Of a stretch of DNA of 64,000 nucleotides, positions 34,063 through 46,829 are shown piece by piece; within the stretch, counting starts at the first letter, position 1; each line of letters starts with the position of its first letter. Source of the stretch: Cryptomeria japonica (Eukaryota; Streptophyta; Pinopsida; Cupressales; Cupressaceae); contig NC_081415.1 of assembly GCF_030272615.1 (NCBI RefSeq), positions 371,671,809 through 371,735,808 of the forward strand. Reading direction: 5' to 3'. Both the position numbers and the translations under genes were made by a program. The notes below the pieces were generated by a model. That model had not been told where the DNA came from and searched no databases. It saw only the letters and a list, made by a program, of their open reading frames with translations.

Positions 34063-35793
34063 TTATTCTTCATCCTCATCTCCATCAGTATCAACATCTA
34101 CATTTGCCGGTGTAGGAACATTGTTACTGGTACACGGTTGGCTGTCAACTGGTTCCCAAAAGGTTGTAACCGGTTCATTTACTGCTTGCTCACTGCCGGT
34201 TTCCTTAGTTTTCTCAGAGGTTTCATCAACTCTTACATTGATGCTTTCCATAATTCTCTGAATCCTATTGTTGAAACACTTGAGAGCTTTTCTCTTGGTG
34301 GAATATCCTAGGAATATTCCTTCATCACATTTCGCATCAAATTTGCTCTGGTGCTCACTCCTCTTAATGTAACATTTGCTACCAAAAACTCTAAAGTAGA
34401 TAACCACAAGTGTCTTACCGGTCCAATACTCATAAGGAGTTTTATCCTTACCTTTCTTGATGAGTACCCAGTTCATTGTGTAGACTGCAGTGCTCACCAC
34501 TTCTCTCCAAAAGGTGTGAGCTACCTTTTCTTGAATCAACATGGTTCTAGCTGCTTCAACCACAGTTCGGTTATTCCTCTCTGCTAGGCCATTCTGCTAT
34601 GGAGTCCGGGGGGTAGACAATTGCCTCTTGATGCCATGTTCTTCACAGTACTTTTTGAATTCATCAGAAGTGAATTCCCCTCCTTGATCAGTTCTCAGGC
34701 ACTTGATCCTTTTACCGCTTTCCTTCTCCACTAATGCTCTGAAAGCTTTGAACTTTACAAAGGCTTTAGACTTGTCTTTCAAGAATGTGACCCACATCAT
34801 TCTTGAGCAGTCATCAGTGAGAATCATGAAGTACCTATCACCTTGCACACTTCTAGTTTTCATAGGACCACACAAATCAGTATGCACAAGATCAAGCAAG
34901 TTGTCAGCAGTGAAATATTTACCTTTAAAGGTTGAGGAAGACATTTTTCCCAATTGACACTCTCTACACAAGGTATTATCCAGTTTGCTTAGCATGGGCA
35001 ACCCTCTAACTGCCTTGATCTTACTAGCCTTCACAATGTTATCAAAGTTTACATGGCAGAGTCTCCTATGCCATATCCAACTATCATCAAATTTAGCCAT
35101 AAGACATGTACTTATATTTGCATTCAGCTGAAATAGGTTACCTCTGGTCTGCATGCCGGTGGCCACCAATTCGCCATTCTTTCCTTTGATTTTGCAAACT
35201 CCATTCTTGAATTCCAGAGTGAGGCCACTGTCATTCAGCTGGGCAACACTCAAAAGGTTGTGTCTAAGACCATCAACCCAATACACATTGTCAACACTAC
35301 TCTCTCCATTCAGAGAGATGGACCCTCTGCCTTTGACCATACATGGTGCATCATTTCCAAAGCGAACCACACCACCATCATACTCCTCCAAGGATAGAAA
35401 CTTGCTTCGATCACCGGTCATATGGTGAGAACAACCACTGTCAATGATCCACTCATTGGAATGATCAAATTGGGAGACAAGGGCCTTCTTGTCTGACACA
35501 TCTTCCTTGACAGCAACAAACACAATATCTTCATTTTCTTCATCCTTTGATTCTTCATCTGTGACACCTTCATCAACTGCCACAAAACAGTTTCTCTGGT
35601 TTCCTCCTTTGAATTTCTTGAACCTTTCTGGTTTGTCCTTGTTGTTGCCATTAGGACAGTTTACAACAATATGTCCTATCCGGTTACAAGAAAAGCATTT
35701 CAAAGGTAGCTTACCTTTGTATTTTCCGGATCCTTTAGGAAGTTTCCTGGAAAGGAGAGCTTCAAATGCCATAAGAATCTCCTCATCATCCAT
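34063..35793 (-). mobile_element. copia zinc knuckle, protease and integrase
   Basis: Knuckle CFSCNRIGHIVVNC (near 35,690), protease active site WIIDSGCSHHMTG (near 35,440), GAG-pre-integrase with LFQLN and WHRRLCHVNFDNI, and the integrase core with HTDLCGPMKTRS, LTDDCSRMMWV and RTDQGGEFTSDEF. The region after the core (FGSKCYIKR, GIFLGYSTKRKALKCFN) is typical of copia integrase C-termini. Confidence 0.92.
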
Positions 35794-35824
35794 TTCTCTT
35801 CCCTATCTTGGTTCACCACTAGTG

Positions 35825-36484
35825 CTAGCTTCTTTTCCTTTTCTGGATGGTACAAGCTTTAAAAGCTGATTCAATCTTTTGAACACTGCCATCAAAACTA
35901 TTTAGCTCATAGGCTGTCAACTTTGCAATGATGGAGTCTAGGGATACCTTAGTCTTGTCTATTGATCTTAGCTCCTGAATAGCAAGAACCCTTATTGCAT
36001 AGACCGACAATAGGGATCTCAGGACTTTGCTTACCACAATGGAATCTTCTATTTTACCACCTACACTCTTGATATCTCCAACAATGGTTTTGATTCTTAT
36101 TCCATACTGTTGAAAGGTCTCACCTTCAACCATCCGCATATCTTCAAACTTCCCTCTAAGGCTTTCTTCCTTAGCCTGTTTTACATGCTCATCACCACCA
36201 TAGATATTTTCAAGAGTATCCCATACCTCTTTGGGATTTACCTTATCCTGAACATCAATAAACTCAATGTTAGATAAGCTACTAATTAGGGCTTCCACGA
36301 TTTGCCCATTCTCCTGCATCTCTCTCTTTTGGTCATCGGTGAGAGTACCGGTAGGAGCAACATAGACATTCTCAATATAGCTCTAGTGTTGAGCACCCAT
36401 GCTTTTGATGTATATATTCATTCTGTCTTTCCATATATTGAAATTTTCTCTGTTAAACTTTGGACCTTCCCTCTTCATCATTAG
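35825..36484 (-). mobile_element. copia gag (UBN2-type)
   Basis: PKEVWDTLENIYGGDEHVKQ, ETFQQYGIRIKTIVGDIKS and VLRSLLSVYAIRVLAIQEL fit the UBN2 gag family of plant copia elements. It forms the particle shell; the zinc knuckle follows in the next segment. Confidence 0.85.
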
Positions 36485-36538
36485 ATTGGGATCTTTACCT
36501 CAAGCGGTTAAGCTTATAGCATAAAGGACCTGGAGGAA

Positions 36539-36550
36539 GCTCTGATACCA
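36539..36550 (-). other. Primer-binding site of the copia element
   Basis: The minus strand reads TGGTATCAGAGC two nucleotides after the 5' LTR, the standard initiator-methionine tRNA primer site. Confidence 0.95.
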
Positions 36551-36552
36551 AT

Positions 36553-38087
36553 TGATAACTCAATGATGAACGGATATTACTAACCCGATACTGAGAGGGG
36601 GGGGGGTGAATCAGTGCAGACAAAAATATAGTCCTAAACCGGTTTAACAACAGACACTTCAAATGACTGGCAAACAGTGACACCGGTTTGAAATAGAGTG
36701 CAACTGCTAAAGCTAAGAATGATTGAGACAAGCATTAACCGGTTACTCACCTAGCTTTTCACTCAACTCAAGACTATACTACCATTTCACCCTTATGCAT
36801 AAATAGGTAATCTATCATCGGATTATAATAACAGCCAGTTCAACATGTTTTATTGACAGGCATAAAACACAGAACCATCATATGCTTGACAGACAATAGC
36901 AAAGCATCACAAGATAAAAGCATCACACATGACACACATATTTTTCACATGGAAACCCAACTGGGAAAAACCACGGTGGGAATGAATACCCACAAGCTAT
37001 TTTTGAACTCTTTAGAAGTCCACTCTGTTAGGAGCCTTGTCCGGTTAGAGACATTACAATAGCTTCTGCTAGGAACCGATCCTGTTAGGGATCACCCGGT
37101 TAAGGGATGGCTAGAATACCCAGTTAAGGGTTAAACCCTATTAAAGGTTACCTTGTTAGAGGATTTCAAGAACTCAATAGCTAAAGGATTTCAAACTCAA
37201 TAGCTTCGAATTACCTTGTTAAAGGATTTACAACAAGCCGGTTAAGGCTACCCTGTTAAGGGATTTTCCAACTGTTGAGGTGGTTAGAGATCAACAGGTA
37301 TTACAATGATCTGGTAACAACACTCAATGCCAATGCAGATCCACTCAAGCTCCTCTTCACCTTCTACACTTACACTCTGCAGGTATCACTTCTCTCCTTT
37401 TGGTCTGGCAAGAATCACATATCCCTTCTCTTGGATACACACACACAACTTTTGCCAACAACCTCAGAAAGAGACACAATATCAACCTTATAGGAAAAAA
37501 AATAGGTCGGTAGCATAAACCCTAAACCCTAAACCTGTCAGGTTAAGGAATTCAAACGGTTCAATCCTGACCGTTGAGCACACTGCATTAAATGCAGCAG
37601 TTCTTGATCCAATCTCAAGACATTCTCCATCGTCCATTTCCACTGATTTTATGGTGGCTGATAACCCATCACACGTTATCACCATTTTACAGACTTCTCA
37701 CATTCCCGAGGTAGATAGGAACAATCTCCTTCATGCAAGATCCTTCACATGCACAAGGCTTACGTGGCAACATGATATGTTATTTGTTTCCATGCTAACT
37801 CATCACACAAAGTCACCGGTTAAGCCACACATGTTTAAAGCACTTAAATCGGAAACCTTGAAGTTGAGACTACCAACCGGTAGTCATACAACACTTCCAT
37901 GTGTTGGTTCCCATAACTATATGCCGGTTCATCATGAACAAACACACCGCTTCACTTTGGCACAAATGCTGGTTCACATTGTTCTACCAGTACTCTCATA
38001 TGTCGGTTCTCACTTCTTCAACATATTGACATCAATGAAAACATACAATGTCATTATGTCCTCATACCGGTTCACATAATGCCAACA
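36553..38087 (-). mobile_element. 5' LTR of the copia element (right)
   Basis: 1,535 bp, TGATAACTCA ... GCCAACA on the plus strand. It is longer than its partner mainly because of about 45 extra bases near 37,927-37,970. Confidence 0.92.
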
Positions 38088-38092
38088 AAGCC

Positions 38093-39066
38093 TTCTCTGT
38101 GGTTGCCTAACTGGGCGACTACCCTCTTCAATATAAATGTGGTGTGTGCAAGTATTAGGGTGAATACCACACATGTCTTGATATTCCCAAGCAAATGCAT
38201 CTTTATGAATTTTAAGCATAACAATTAGATTTTGAATTTGTTTAGTACTTAAATGTGGATCAAGATTAAGTGTGCAACTAGGTAAAATTTCCATAGCTTC
38301 AGATTGTGCAGGTGAATTAAGAGCTAGGACTTGTGATGCATTAGTAGAATTTTCAAAGGACAACAATGAACTATACAAGCAATGATGAGGTAGTAATTGA
38401 TGCAACACAATAAAGTGTTGAATAGATTGTGAACTACCTACCATTAGAAAATTACCAAAAGGGCAATTATCACCCATCCTAGAAAGGACCATCATTTCCA
38501 AAATTTCATCAGAACCATATCTATTTTGGAGAAAATTAACAAGTATATCTTCTTCAGAACATTCCCCCGTATCAAATGTTTGGCCAATAGTGAGGATTGG
38601 CAATGATTCTTTGAAATCACTGTCAATCCATACAAGATCATTTGTTTTCAATAAAGGTTGTGTAGGAGGATACAATGTTAATTCCTTAGTTTGTTCCCCA
38701 TTAGAAATTACCATATTACCTGACTTGCAAATGATGAATGCATCTGCAACAACCAACCAAGGTCACCCCAAGATCAAGGGATATCCCCCCAACTTAATTT
38801 TTGGCTGCAAAATCTTGAAGTCAGTTGGGTATTCCCATGAATCAATAGAAAGAATTACATCTTCTATCATACCTTCGGGTTTGACCAAAGAATGGTTTGG
38901 CATTTGGAGAATTGTAGGAGAGGGTCCAAGTCCTTTAAGTGATAATTTTTCCTTTGTTTCATTTGTCATAACATTAATTGCAACTCCCAAATCAATGAGT
39001 GTATTAGGAATAACAACATTACCAATGTGTACCTTTATCATAGGACTTTCTGGATCACATACTTAG
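38093..39066 (-). mobile_element. Protease and RT N-terminus of the Athila-like element
   Basis: A retropepsin-like domain with IDLGVAINVMTNETKEKL and KLGGYPLILG (38,763-39,041), then an RT approach with DAFAWEYQDMCGIHPNTCTH and EEGSRPVRQPQRRL, which abuts the copia insertion. The next RT residues are at 30,648 and below. Confidence 0.8.
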
Positions 39067-39559
39067 GAACTGCTAGGTTCTCGATCATAAGGTCAGCAAG
39101 TTGTCCAATGACTTGAACAGTCTTGGGATCCATCTTTTTCTTTTGCTTGTGAGTACACAAATCTCAAAATGGTCTTTGTGTATATACGAATGTCTATGAT
39201 ATCCCGCAATAAAGGAATTTTGATGTTAACATTACGTAATTCATTTACAAAATCAATTGCAGGTTTTGGAAATTCCTTTTGTATTTGTTCAGTTTTTAAG
39301 AGATCAAGGTATGGAGGTTATTTTACTTGTTCAACTTCAGGTTCCTCAAGTGAATCATCAATTTCAGTAATGGTGGGCCCTTGAAGGGCTTTTCCTGACT
39401 GCAATTGAACTCCATCAATTTCAATAGAGTTGATTGGATAAGGTGGCTATCCAGTTGCCTAATTATTATATACAAGGATTGTGGGATTATTATAGGATTT
39501 GGAGTTGGTTGAGCTGACATAGGTGTAGCCTTTGGTGGTTGTGTTGACTGGGGCAACTA

Positions 39560-41212
39560 ATTACCTATTTATGGAGGTGGAAGGATTTTTTTATGGTGGT
39601 GATTGATATGGGTTTACAATGGGAGGTGGTGTATAAGGTGGAGATTGTGGTGGGTATTGTGTAACTGGAAACTATGGCTGAGACTGCCAAGCTTGTTGCC
39701 AAGGTTGTGAAGCATATTGATTAGGCCAACGTTGATAAGGATTAGGTTGTGGCCAACCAAAATACCACCCAGATTGGTTGGTGAAGGAGGAAGGTTGACT
39801 AGGCCCATCCATAGAATAAGGATTAGTCATCTAAGAGGGCATAGGTAGAGGTGGCCAAGGACGTCTAGGATTCATAAATAGACTAGTTCTTCTATACACT
39901 CCACTTCTACCACATCCATAGGAAGGGGCCTAAGGATTGTATGTCTACTATCTTATTCTAGGGATGAAACTTTAGTCCTATTATAAGGGCATTCTTCATT
40001 ACCATGCTTCTTCCTATAGATTGGACAAAAGATTGCTAAAGCTTTTTTAGCCTCTTTTTGCTTTTTACGAGTATACAATGTATCTATTTGTTTACCCATA
40101 TGACTCAACAAATCAGTCTTTAAATCCTCAAGCAACACACCTAGCTCCCTTTTGGTGATACCTGATGTACTTCCTCCTGCCACATTGTTCCTCCCTATAG
40201 AACCTCTCATTGGTCAAGCGAACCATGAATAGGTCCTGCATGCTTCACAAATGTCATCAAAATGGACTTTACAAATATCTCCCCCGCACATAAGATTTAA
40301 TATTTTCATGCAATCATCCCGAAATCCCCTAAGGAAAAACATTTTAACAGTATCATTATTTAAACCATTTTATCGGGTTTGTTGGGAGACTAAACAAAAA
40401 CCGTTCCAAATAATCCTCCAATGTTTCTTCTTCACGTTGTGTCATACAGAAGATTTCATTGCGTACTTCTTTGGTCTTGCAATATTCTTGATATTTAGCC
40501 AGAAAATTTTCTTTCATATTGTCCCAAGTATGGATTGACTGTGATCCCAAACTCATGAACCGCCCGAGTGTTGCGTCTTTCAAGGTAGATGGAAACAATT
40601 TGAATTTATGTGCATCATTTTGATAGTCATAGTTGTTACACAAAACTTCAAATTCAAATAAGAACACATCATGATCTTCCACTGTCAATCTCCTAAATAT
40701 AGGCAAACAAGAGTGCGAGATATTTTTCATTGGAGCATCTTCGATAGGGTTAGCAATAGGGAACTCAAAAGTTACAGGATTATTATTGGCAAGTACCCCC
40801 CTATTGTTGTTGTTGTCACCCATATTTCCTTCAAATGCCCACGAGGTATAAACAACTATGAATGGATTTTCTACAATCTTCCCACTATGTAATTTAAATG
40901 AATCAACAAATTGCTTGGCAAGTTCTGGGTAATTAATGGCTCTTGAGGAAACTCAGGAATTGTTTGTGATATGCTAGGTGGAGAAATAATAAAAGGTTCT
41001 ACAACACACCTTTCCAAATCAGGTTCAACCACCAATGAAATTTTTTGTGATATTTCTTGTTTTTGAGTTTGTGAATTTTCTCCTACTTTATGTACCTTAA
41101 CAAATCTACCTTTGCTATCCCTAGGTTGATGCATACATCTATATGACTTATAACAACACAAATCAAGAGTATTCACCCAAACAAGGTCGACAATTGTATA
41201 GGCTTTTCTCAA
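39560..41212 (-). mobile_element. gag region of the Athila-like element
   Basis: The core gag at 40,356-40,823 has FEFEVLCNNYDYQND, FKLFPSTLKDATLGRFM and LEDYLERFLFSLPTNP. Downstream are a helical KKQKEAKKALAIFC segment with a YRKKHGNEECPY knuckle-like motif (about 39,970-40,070) and a Pro/Gln/Asn-rich stretch (39,560-39,900). A short N-terminal frame (40,871-41,212) has HQPRDSKGRFVK. Broken in several places. Confidence 0.7.
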
Positions 41213-41261
41213 GACGTACCGGTCCTAACTTAACTCACTACAGCTTCACGCCTTTAATACT

Positions 41262-41281
41262 TCTCCTCGGCAATGGCGCCA
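41262..41281 (-). other. Primer-binding site of the Athila-like element
   Basis: The minus strand reads TGGCGCCATTGCCGAGGAG, close to the TGGCGCCGTTGCCGGGGA site common in Athila-type elements. The LTR end (...CCAATCA) lies three bases away. Confidence 0.8.
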
Positions 41282-41284
41282 AAA

Positions 41285-42876
41285 TGATTGGGTAAAACTG
41301 TGACCAAATTAATTCTAGCTTTGATTCATATTGGGCTTGTATAGATGTCTTCAGTTGTACCTGGATGTGTCAATCTGAGGTCATAAACTAATGAAAGATA
41401 TTATGGTTGTTTGCCAAAAGGGACGAAGATAGTGACTTAAGGGAAAATGAGATGCAATTATCTAATGTAAGATGCAATTATAAATGTCCAATATAATTTG
41501 AAACGATCATAACACAATTAGGGAACCTATTAAAGCATAACTAATTAACTATCTAAAAATAAGTGTATTCAATAGATTTTTCTCAAATCAAATCAAACAC
41601 ACAAAATTAAAACTAGAGTAAATTACACGCAGATCACACATGAACATAAAACTTAAACACAACTCACACACAAATCACCAGGTAACTGTAGAGTGGCCCC
41701 TGCCTCCTTGGTCACCAAATGATGAATTATGAACACAACTTGTTACTCACTATCAGTTCTCATAATAAGAGAAACACGACTTCAAAAAATTTAAACTTCA
41801 AGCTGAAAAATATGTATTATCAATTATTAAGTTCATAAAGGTAAATATATTTATACTGGTCATACATACTAACAAGAGGTTTTTAAGTTTGTTTGTTCAT
41901 TTGGCCTATCGGCCACTCACAACCAAGAGCCTATGAAAATGACAAAGGGTTGTGTTGTTCTCAAATTCTGATCCCCTCCTTATCCTCTTTGATGAGAAAG
42001 AATAACTCTGTATGTGAATGGAGAAATCAAGGAACAAGAACCTTAGAGCAACATATGACAAGGTTTTAGTAACCTTCTACACTTTGAACTTATCCAAAGT
42101 TCAGGCGGGTATACCATATGTGAATACTTTCACACTTTTAAACAAAATCCACAGTAACCATTGTCCAAAAACCAGTGGATCTTATCACTTTAAACAAGAA
42201 ACTGAAAAAATATAGGAAAAATTAGGCTCGTTTTCAATGTTGATCCTCAAGAGATTTAGAAAATAAAACATTAACAGATACTAGTGCCTTATCCATCGAG
42301 CTACAGAGTCATCTATTTTAAACAAGAACTCCATAATTAAACATATCCATGCATCTCAATCACTTTGGCTTTTATCAACTCCATACATGCCTGACATATA
42401 TGATAATCCTCCCATGTTATACTAAATAATGTTCATCAAATTCAGAATTTCCAACAAATAGCCTACTGATAAAGATATTTCTCATGTGTTTAATTCCCCT
42501 CCTAAAGAAGAAAGCTAAGAAACATATCTATAAAGATTGCATTGCAATCCCTGTTCAATTGAAATAACCCTAGGTTACCCAAATGAAACCAGTAAAGTAT
42601 TCAAAAGCATACCAGAAGACAACACAAATTCTAGGCTCAAAGTTAGTGGTTTGTATATTTATATTCAATCTAGAAAATCTTACAAAATTTGAGATAAATT
42701 TCTGTGAAACACTTAGAAAAGACGCAGATAAATTTTTGCAGAGTTTCTTTACAAATTCTTGTGATCCTCTTTTCATTGTCTTGGTATCCATTTATAAAAG
42801 CATGGATGCATACAAGCTTCAGAAACTTTTCAAAAAGGTTTGTTACAAACCGAATTACTCTCCAAGAAATGGTTAC
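41285..42876 (-). mobile_element. 5' LTR of the Athila-like element, outer end not resolved
   Basis: The inner end is clear: plus strand TGATTGGGTAAAACTG follows the PBS. The outer end must lie before the long reading frame that ends at 42,877, but no second LTR copy was found to fix it. AT-rich, no coding signal. Confidence 0.55.
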
Positions 42877-45800
42877 AAGTCTTTTTCAACATCCACAGCC
42901 TCTTGTTTAGTCACAACCTCTTCTAATTGCTTCAAAGCATCTTCTTTATGTCCCATATAACTATCTTTCCATTCCTGATAAGCATCATCACTTGGCCAAG
43001 CGAAACTAACAACCTTCTACTTCATGTCTTCTAACCTTTTCCAAGTGACCCTTAAATGTCCAATTTTTGTTTCTATGAAACTGTAATGAGATTTCACCTT
43101 TTCAATTTCTTCAATTGTTTGGACAAATAGGGAGGTGTCATCAGTTTTGATAATTTGATTGATCCTCAGGGACGAATTGTGGTCTACCTCTTTCAACCAG
43201 GTCTTCTCTTCTTTCAACTGAATTGGACCAATAAAACCTCCTGGAAACAATTCAAATTTATGATCCAAATATTCTTTTCTATAAAGCTGGGCTTTTCTTT
43301 TCACACCTGCCCTTTCCTCCGAGAGAATATTCATCTCTTTTATAAACTCATTGGTAGATCTTAGAGTGTCATTTTCCTCTGCATCTGGATGGGATGAGCA
43401 CATGAGCTCCAATTCTTTACCTCTGAGCATCCACTTATTAAGGATTGGCTCCAAAGTGGCCTCATCTTCTCTGAATTTGATCATAACATCCAAAATCCTT
43501 TTCATATTTATGTATACAATGGGGGCCTTGACTGAGTCAGCAAACTTCAAGACTGTGGCTTTCACCTTCTCTTCATATTTGTTTGCAAACAAGGCTTCAC
43601 CTTGTTTCAACCTTTCCAGCTCATGGTGGAGACTTTCAGGTGATTGGGAACCAGAAGGCATAGGAGAAGGGGGGCATTCTACAATGGGACTAGTAGGAGG
43701 GGGTCTTGCTAGAGAGAAGGCTATCATGAGTGTAGAGGATTCACCTAGATGGTGCTGACCTACCAACTGACTCTGGAGTCTAGTAATGATGTTATCCCTA
43801 TTGGCTATTCCTTCTTTAGCCTCATTGTAGGCCTTTAAGATAGTCTCCAACTTCAATTGGAGATTAGCTCTTTCTTGTGCCTCTCTCTCTGCTACTGCCA
43901 CATTGAACTTTGCAGTTTCCAAAACAGTGCTTGCAGCTTCCGCTACCCTTGTATCTTGGACTCTCTTAACAATCATGCCTCCTAGGAGGCTAGAATCTGA
44001 TGCATCTTTCCTTCTTTTGTTCTCATCCTTCTTTAAAGACCACATGACAAGAGTAGCATTATCCTTGCTGAAAGTCACTCCTTCCGTAGGCTTTGTTTCC
44101 TTCCTTATTGCATCAAGCACTAGAGCATCGACTATATCCCATTCAGGGAGAATCAACACAACAACCTTTGCTACCATTTCTCTTCCTTTCTCAGGGGTGA
44201 TAGTTTTAAATTCTTCCATCATTTCTTTCTTTATCTCTTCCTCCACCTGAGTTGTATCTCTGAGAGGCTGTTCACTCTTCCTCTGTTCACATCTGACCTT
44301 GAATTTCTCCATGTTTTGGTTCCATACAAATTGCATAAAAGCCCCTGTTGTGACTAAGTTGCTGTCAGCCAAGAATTCTTCACTGGCTTGTTTAACAGTA
44401 AGGTCCAATTCTTGGCCTTTTAGCTCACCATCAGTCAAATTCATTTCAGCACTGGGTGGCTCTTTAGGCATTCCCTCTTGGGTCTCCTCATAAGTATAGG
44501 CAATCTCACCGAGACTCCCTAACTGTAATAATTGTTCAACCACTGCTTGTTCATCTCCAATGTGGATGGGGGATTGAGATGGCAAATATTGAGGAAGATC
44601 AGTTTCTATTTCCTTTCCCACTCTTTTTCTTTTAGGGGAATCCTGAATGTCAATGACATCTTCAATTCTCCTTTTCTGTTTTGAAGTGGAAGGATCACCT
44701 GTCACTGGAATCATCACAGTGTACTTTGATTTCTTATGCATTACATAGTCACCAGGTGGGATAGACTTAGCAAAGGCAGGCTTGGCCAAGACCAACTTAA
44801 CCTTATCAGGATCATTTTTCATTATGGCCTCCCTTTTTTCTTTTAAGGTCTGCATCAGGTCTTCAAAATAGAGAATCAAGAATTTGATTTTCTCCTCAAA
44901 AGGGTTGAAGCTAGAAAGAGGATCATAGCTACTGTCAAATTGATGGATAAAATCAAGTGCCTTCTTGTATGCAATCCACTTCTCTTTCCTTAGTTCCTGC
45001 TCATCTAAGCTGAATTCATTTGTGATTAAATCTTCTGGGAACTGAAATTGGTGAGGCCTACCTCTACACACTGCTCTCCTTCTAAACATACCATTGAAGA
45101 AGTCCTCAGGGTTTGCACATCTTGAAACTGCAGTTGATAGCGTATATGGTGTAAAGAATTCTTCAAAATATTTCCATCCACCCTTAGTGATTATGAAATG
45201 GTGGGCCATGGTAATAGTTGGGAAAATGGTCCCTTTACCCCTATTGGTTAGCTCTGCCTCTTGCACTCCTCCAATCTGTCTCAATACTTCTGCAATCCCT
45301 ATCTTTAATGAGACCTGATAGGGCAGTAAATAGGGGGCACCTCTAAATCCATACACTCTGAAAATAGTTGACACAGGGTACAAATACATGTCTCCCCAAT
45401 TGTGAACAATCTTAATGTCCTCTACAAACTCCTTAGGTCTGAGGAATTCCAAAAGAGCCTTAAGAATTCTAGGGTTTTCTCTACATAAAATAATTCTAAT
45501 TTTAGATGCAAAGCACCTATCAAACTTCAAGAAACTAGCATCTTCTCTATCCCAGGATAAGACAATGCTCCAAAGTTGAACATGCATCTCTTCCTTATCC
45601 TTTATCTTGATCAAGTCCATTTCCTTTGCAAAGTAATCAGCACCTTTGAACAGGAACATGTGCATTAACATGGAGTACCATCCAAACAGCCTATCCACCT
45701 TACCATTTTTTATCCCTACTAGCCCTTTATGAATTGCATCAGCAAGGTATGAGGCATAATCAAATGTTATTGCTAGGGAGGGGTTTAGAATTTGTGCAAT

Positions 45801-46502
45801 CATTAACATATAGTGGGTTGGCATATTCTTTTCAGCATCTTCTCCAAAGATCTGTCATAATGCCCAATACATACCCTTATCCCTCAGAGTGAATAAATTG
45901 AGGGAGAATGGTTCCATTTTGCTGGGGCCTACAACTGTTAACCCCCCTATCTTAACAAAAAATTCTTTCAATGGGCCACTCCTAAGATGATCCCTCTGTG
46001 CATTGTAAACCTGGGCTAATGACTCAAAGTCAATAGGCTCTAACAAATTGGAGGCCTCACTGAGTTTAAACACTTTCCTGAATTCATCTTTATTTATTTC
46101 AATCAGGACTGATCCCTTTATATTCCTGATGCATCTTGCCACAGGGTCATAATTCTGTGCAATTAGGGTCAACAGATCTACATCCATGAAAACACCTGGG
46201 ACCACAAGCTTTCCTACATCCAGTTCCCATATGCTATTCAAAGGAGCTGGGGAATGTCTTTGCCCAAAATTGACTTTGAATAGTCCTAAACCTAATATTC
46301 CTATATCAGGGTCCTTTAACCAATTGCCTTTATCATATAGGCCATCCCTAATTTTCAGGTGAGGGTTCTTTGGTACTAGCTCTTTGGCATTAGCCCCGAC
46401 ATTGGTAGACATGGTTAATTGCTCTAAAAAATCATCAGAGATGTTTCTGTCCTGATAATTGACTTTTCCTGTGAACTCTCTTCTTGATGCCATTCTGAAC
46501 AA
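42877..46502 (-). CDS. Unrecognised intronless reading frame of about 1,200 codons
   Basis: I do not recognise this protein. It starts at 46,502 (MFRMASRREF; the second Met is also possible). The first 450 codons look globular, rich in aromatic and Leu residues: GLYDKGNWLKDPDIGILGLG, EINKDEFRKVFKLSEASN, GGWKYFEEFFTPYTLS, FFNGMFRRRAVCRGRPHQF. Then come a basic nuclear-signal-like pair KQKRRIEDVI...SPKRKRVGKE (near 44,610-44,690), an acidic linker, a coiled coil (43,790-43,960: AEREAQERANLQLKLETIL), a Pro/Ser stretch (PPPTSPIVECPPSP) and a second helical region to the end (TIEEIEKVKSHYSFIETK). No gag, protease, RT, integrase or transposase motif is visible. About two in-frame interruptions occur, so this copy may be dead. 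An extra ORF of a transposable element is the likeliest origin; a host gene family is the alternative. Confidence 0.6.
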
Positions 46503-46829
46503 GCAACTAAACCACTAGCAACTAGCACAGACCTCTAATGAAATAATTCACACAACAATATTTGGAAATAGACTAGAATTATCAAGAAAAGCACAAAAAA
46601 CCTGATTATTCGCCTGAAGAGAAACGCTCTGCACCAATTTTCTTTGCAACAAACTTTGATGAAACAATACTAGCAATCAAGTTGATGCGGACTCATAAGG
46701 ACAAGTTGGCATTGAATTTTTTAGAAATTAACTCCGCATGCTTCGACTTTCTTTTCAGAATTGAATTCACCAAATCGAATTCAAACTAGCTCCAACAGGT
46801 CATAACTTCTCTGAGTATTTCCTCTGTTT
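46503..46829. other. Leader or proximal promoter of the long reading frame
   Basis: AT-rich, no gene. No clear TATA box stands out on the minus strand. Confidence 0.3.

Larger units (their letters stand above)
30654..38087 (-). mobile_element. Ty1/copia retrotransposon, nearly whole, 7,434 bp
   Basis: Bounded by AAGCC at 30,649-30,653 and 38,088-38,092 (5-bp target duplication), with TG...CA LTRs at 30,654-32,144 and 36,553-38,087, PBS TGGTATCAGAGC and PPT AAAGGGGGAGAT. The order gag-protease-integrase-RT-RNase H is diagnostic of Ty1/copia. RNase H and RT wording suggests the SIRE or Tork side of the family (uncertain). The LTRs differ by roughly 5-8% by eye, mostly transitions, so it is fairly recent but not new. 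The coding part has about five or six interruptions and looks dead. It inserted into the Athila-like RT gene. Confidence 0.92.
28060..42876 (-). mobile_element. Athila-like Ty3/gypsy element, split by a copia insertion
   Basis: A minus-strand element with PBS at 41,262-41,281, gag at about 39,950-40,830, protease at 38,763-39,050, RT from 38,200 across the copia insert to 29,990, RNase H at 29,250-29,860 and integrase at 28,060-29,235. The PBS (TGGCGCCATTGCCGAGG) and the gag and integrase wording suggest the Athila lineage (inference). A 7.4-kb copia element sits within the RT gene. The coding part has perhaps ten or more interruptions, so it is old compared with the copia. Its 3' LTR was not found; it should lie at or left of the gap at 26,162. 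Confidence 0.75.

Noticed and set aside
43155-45318. Plus-strand frames opposite the long unknown protein
   Set aside because: Shadow frames; only the minus-strand frame is long and continuous.
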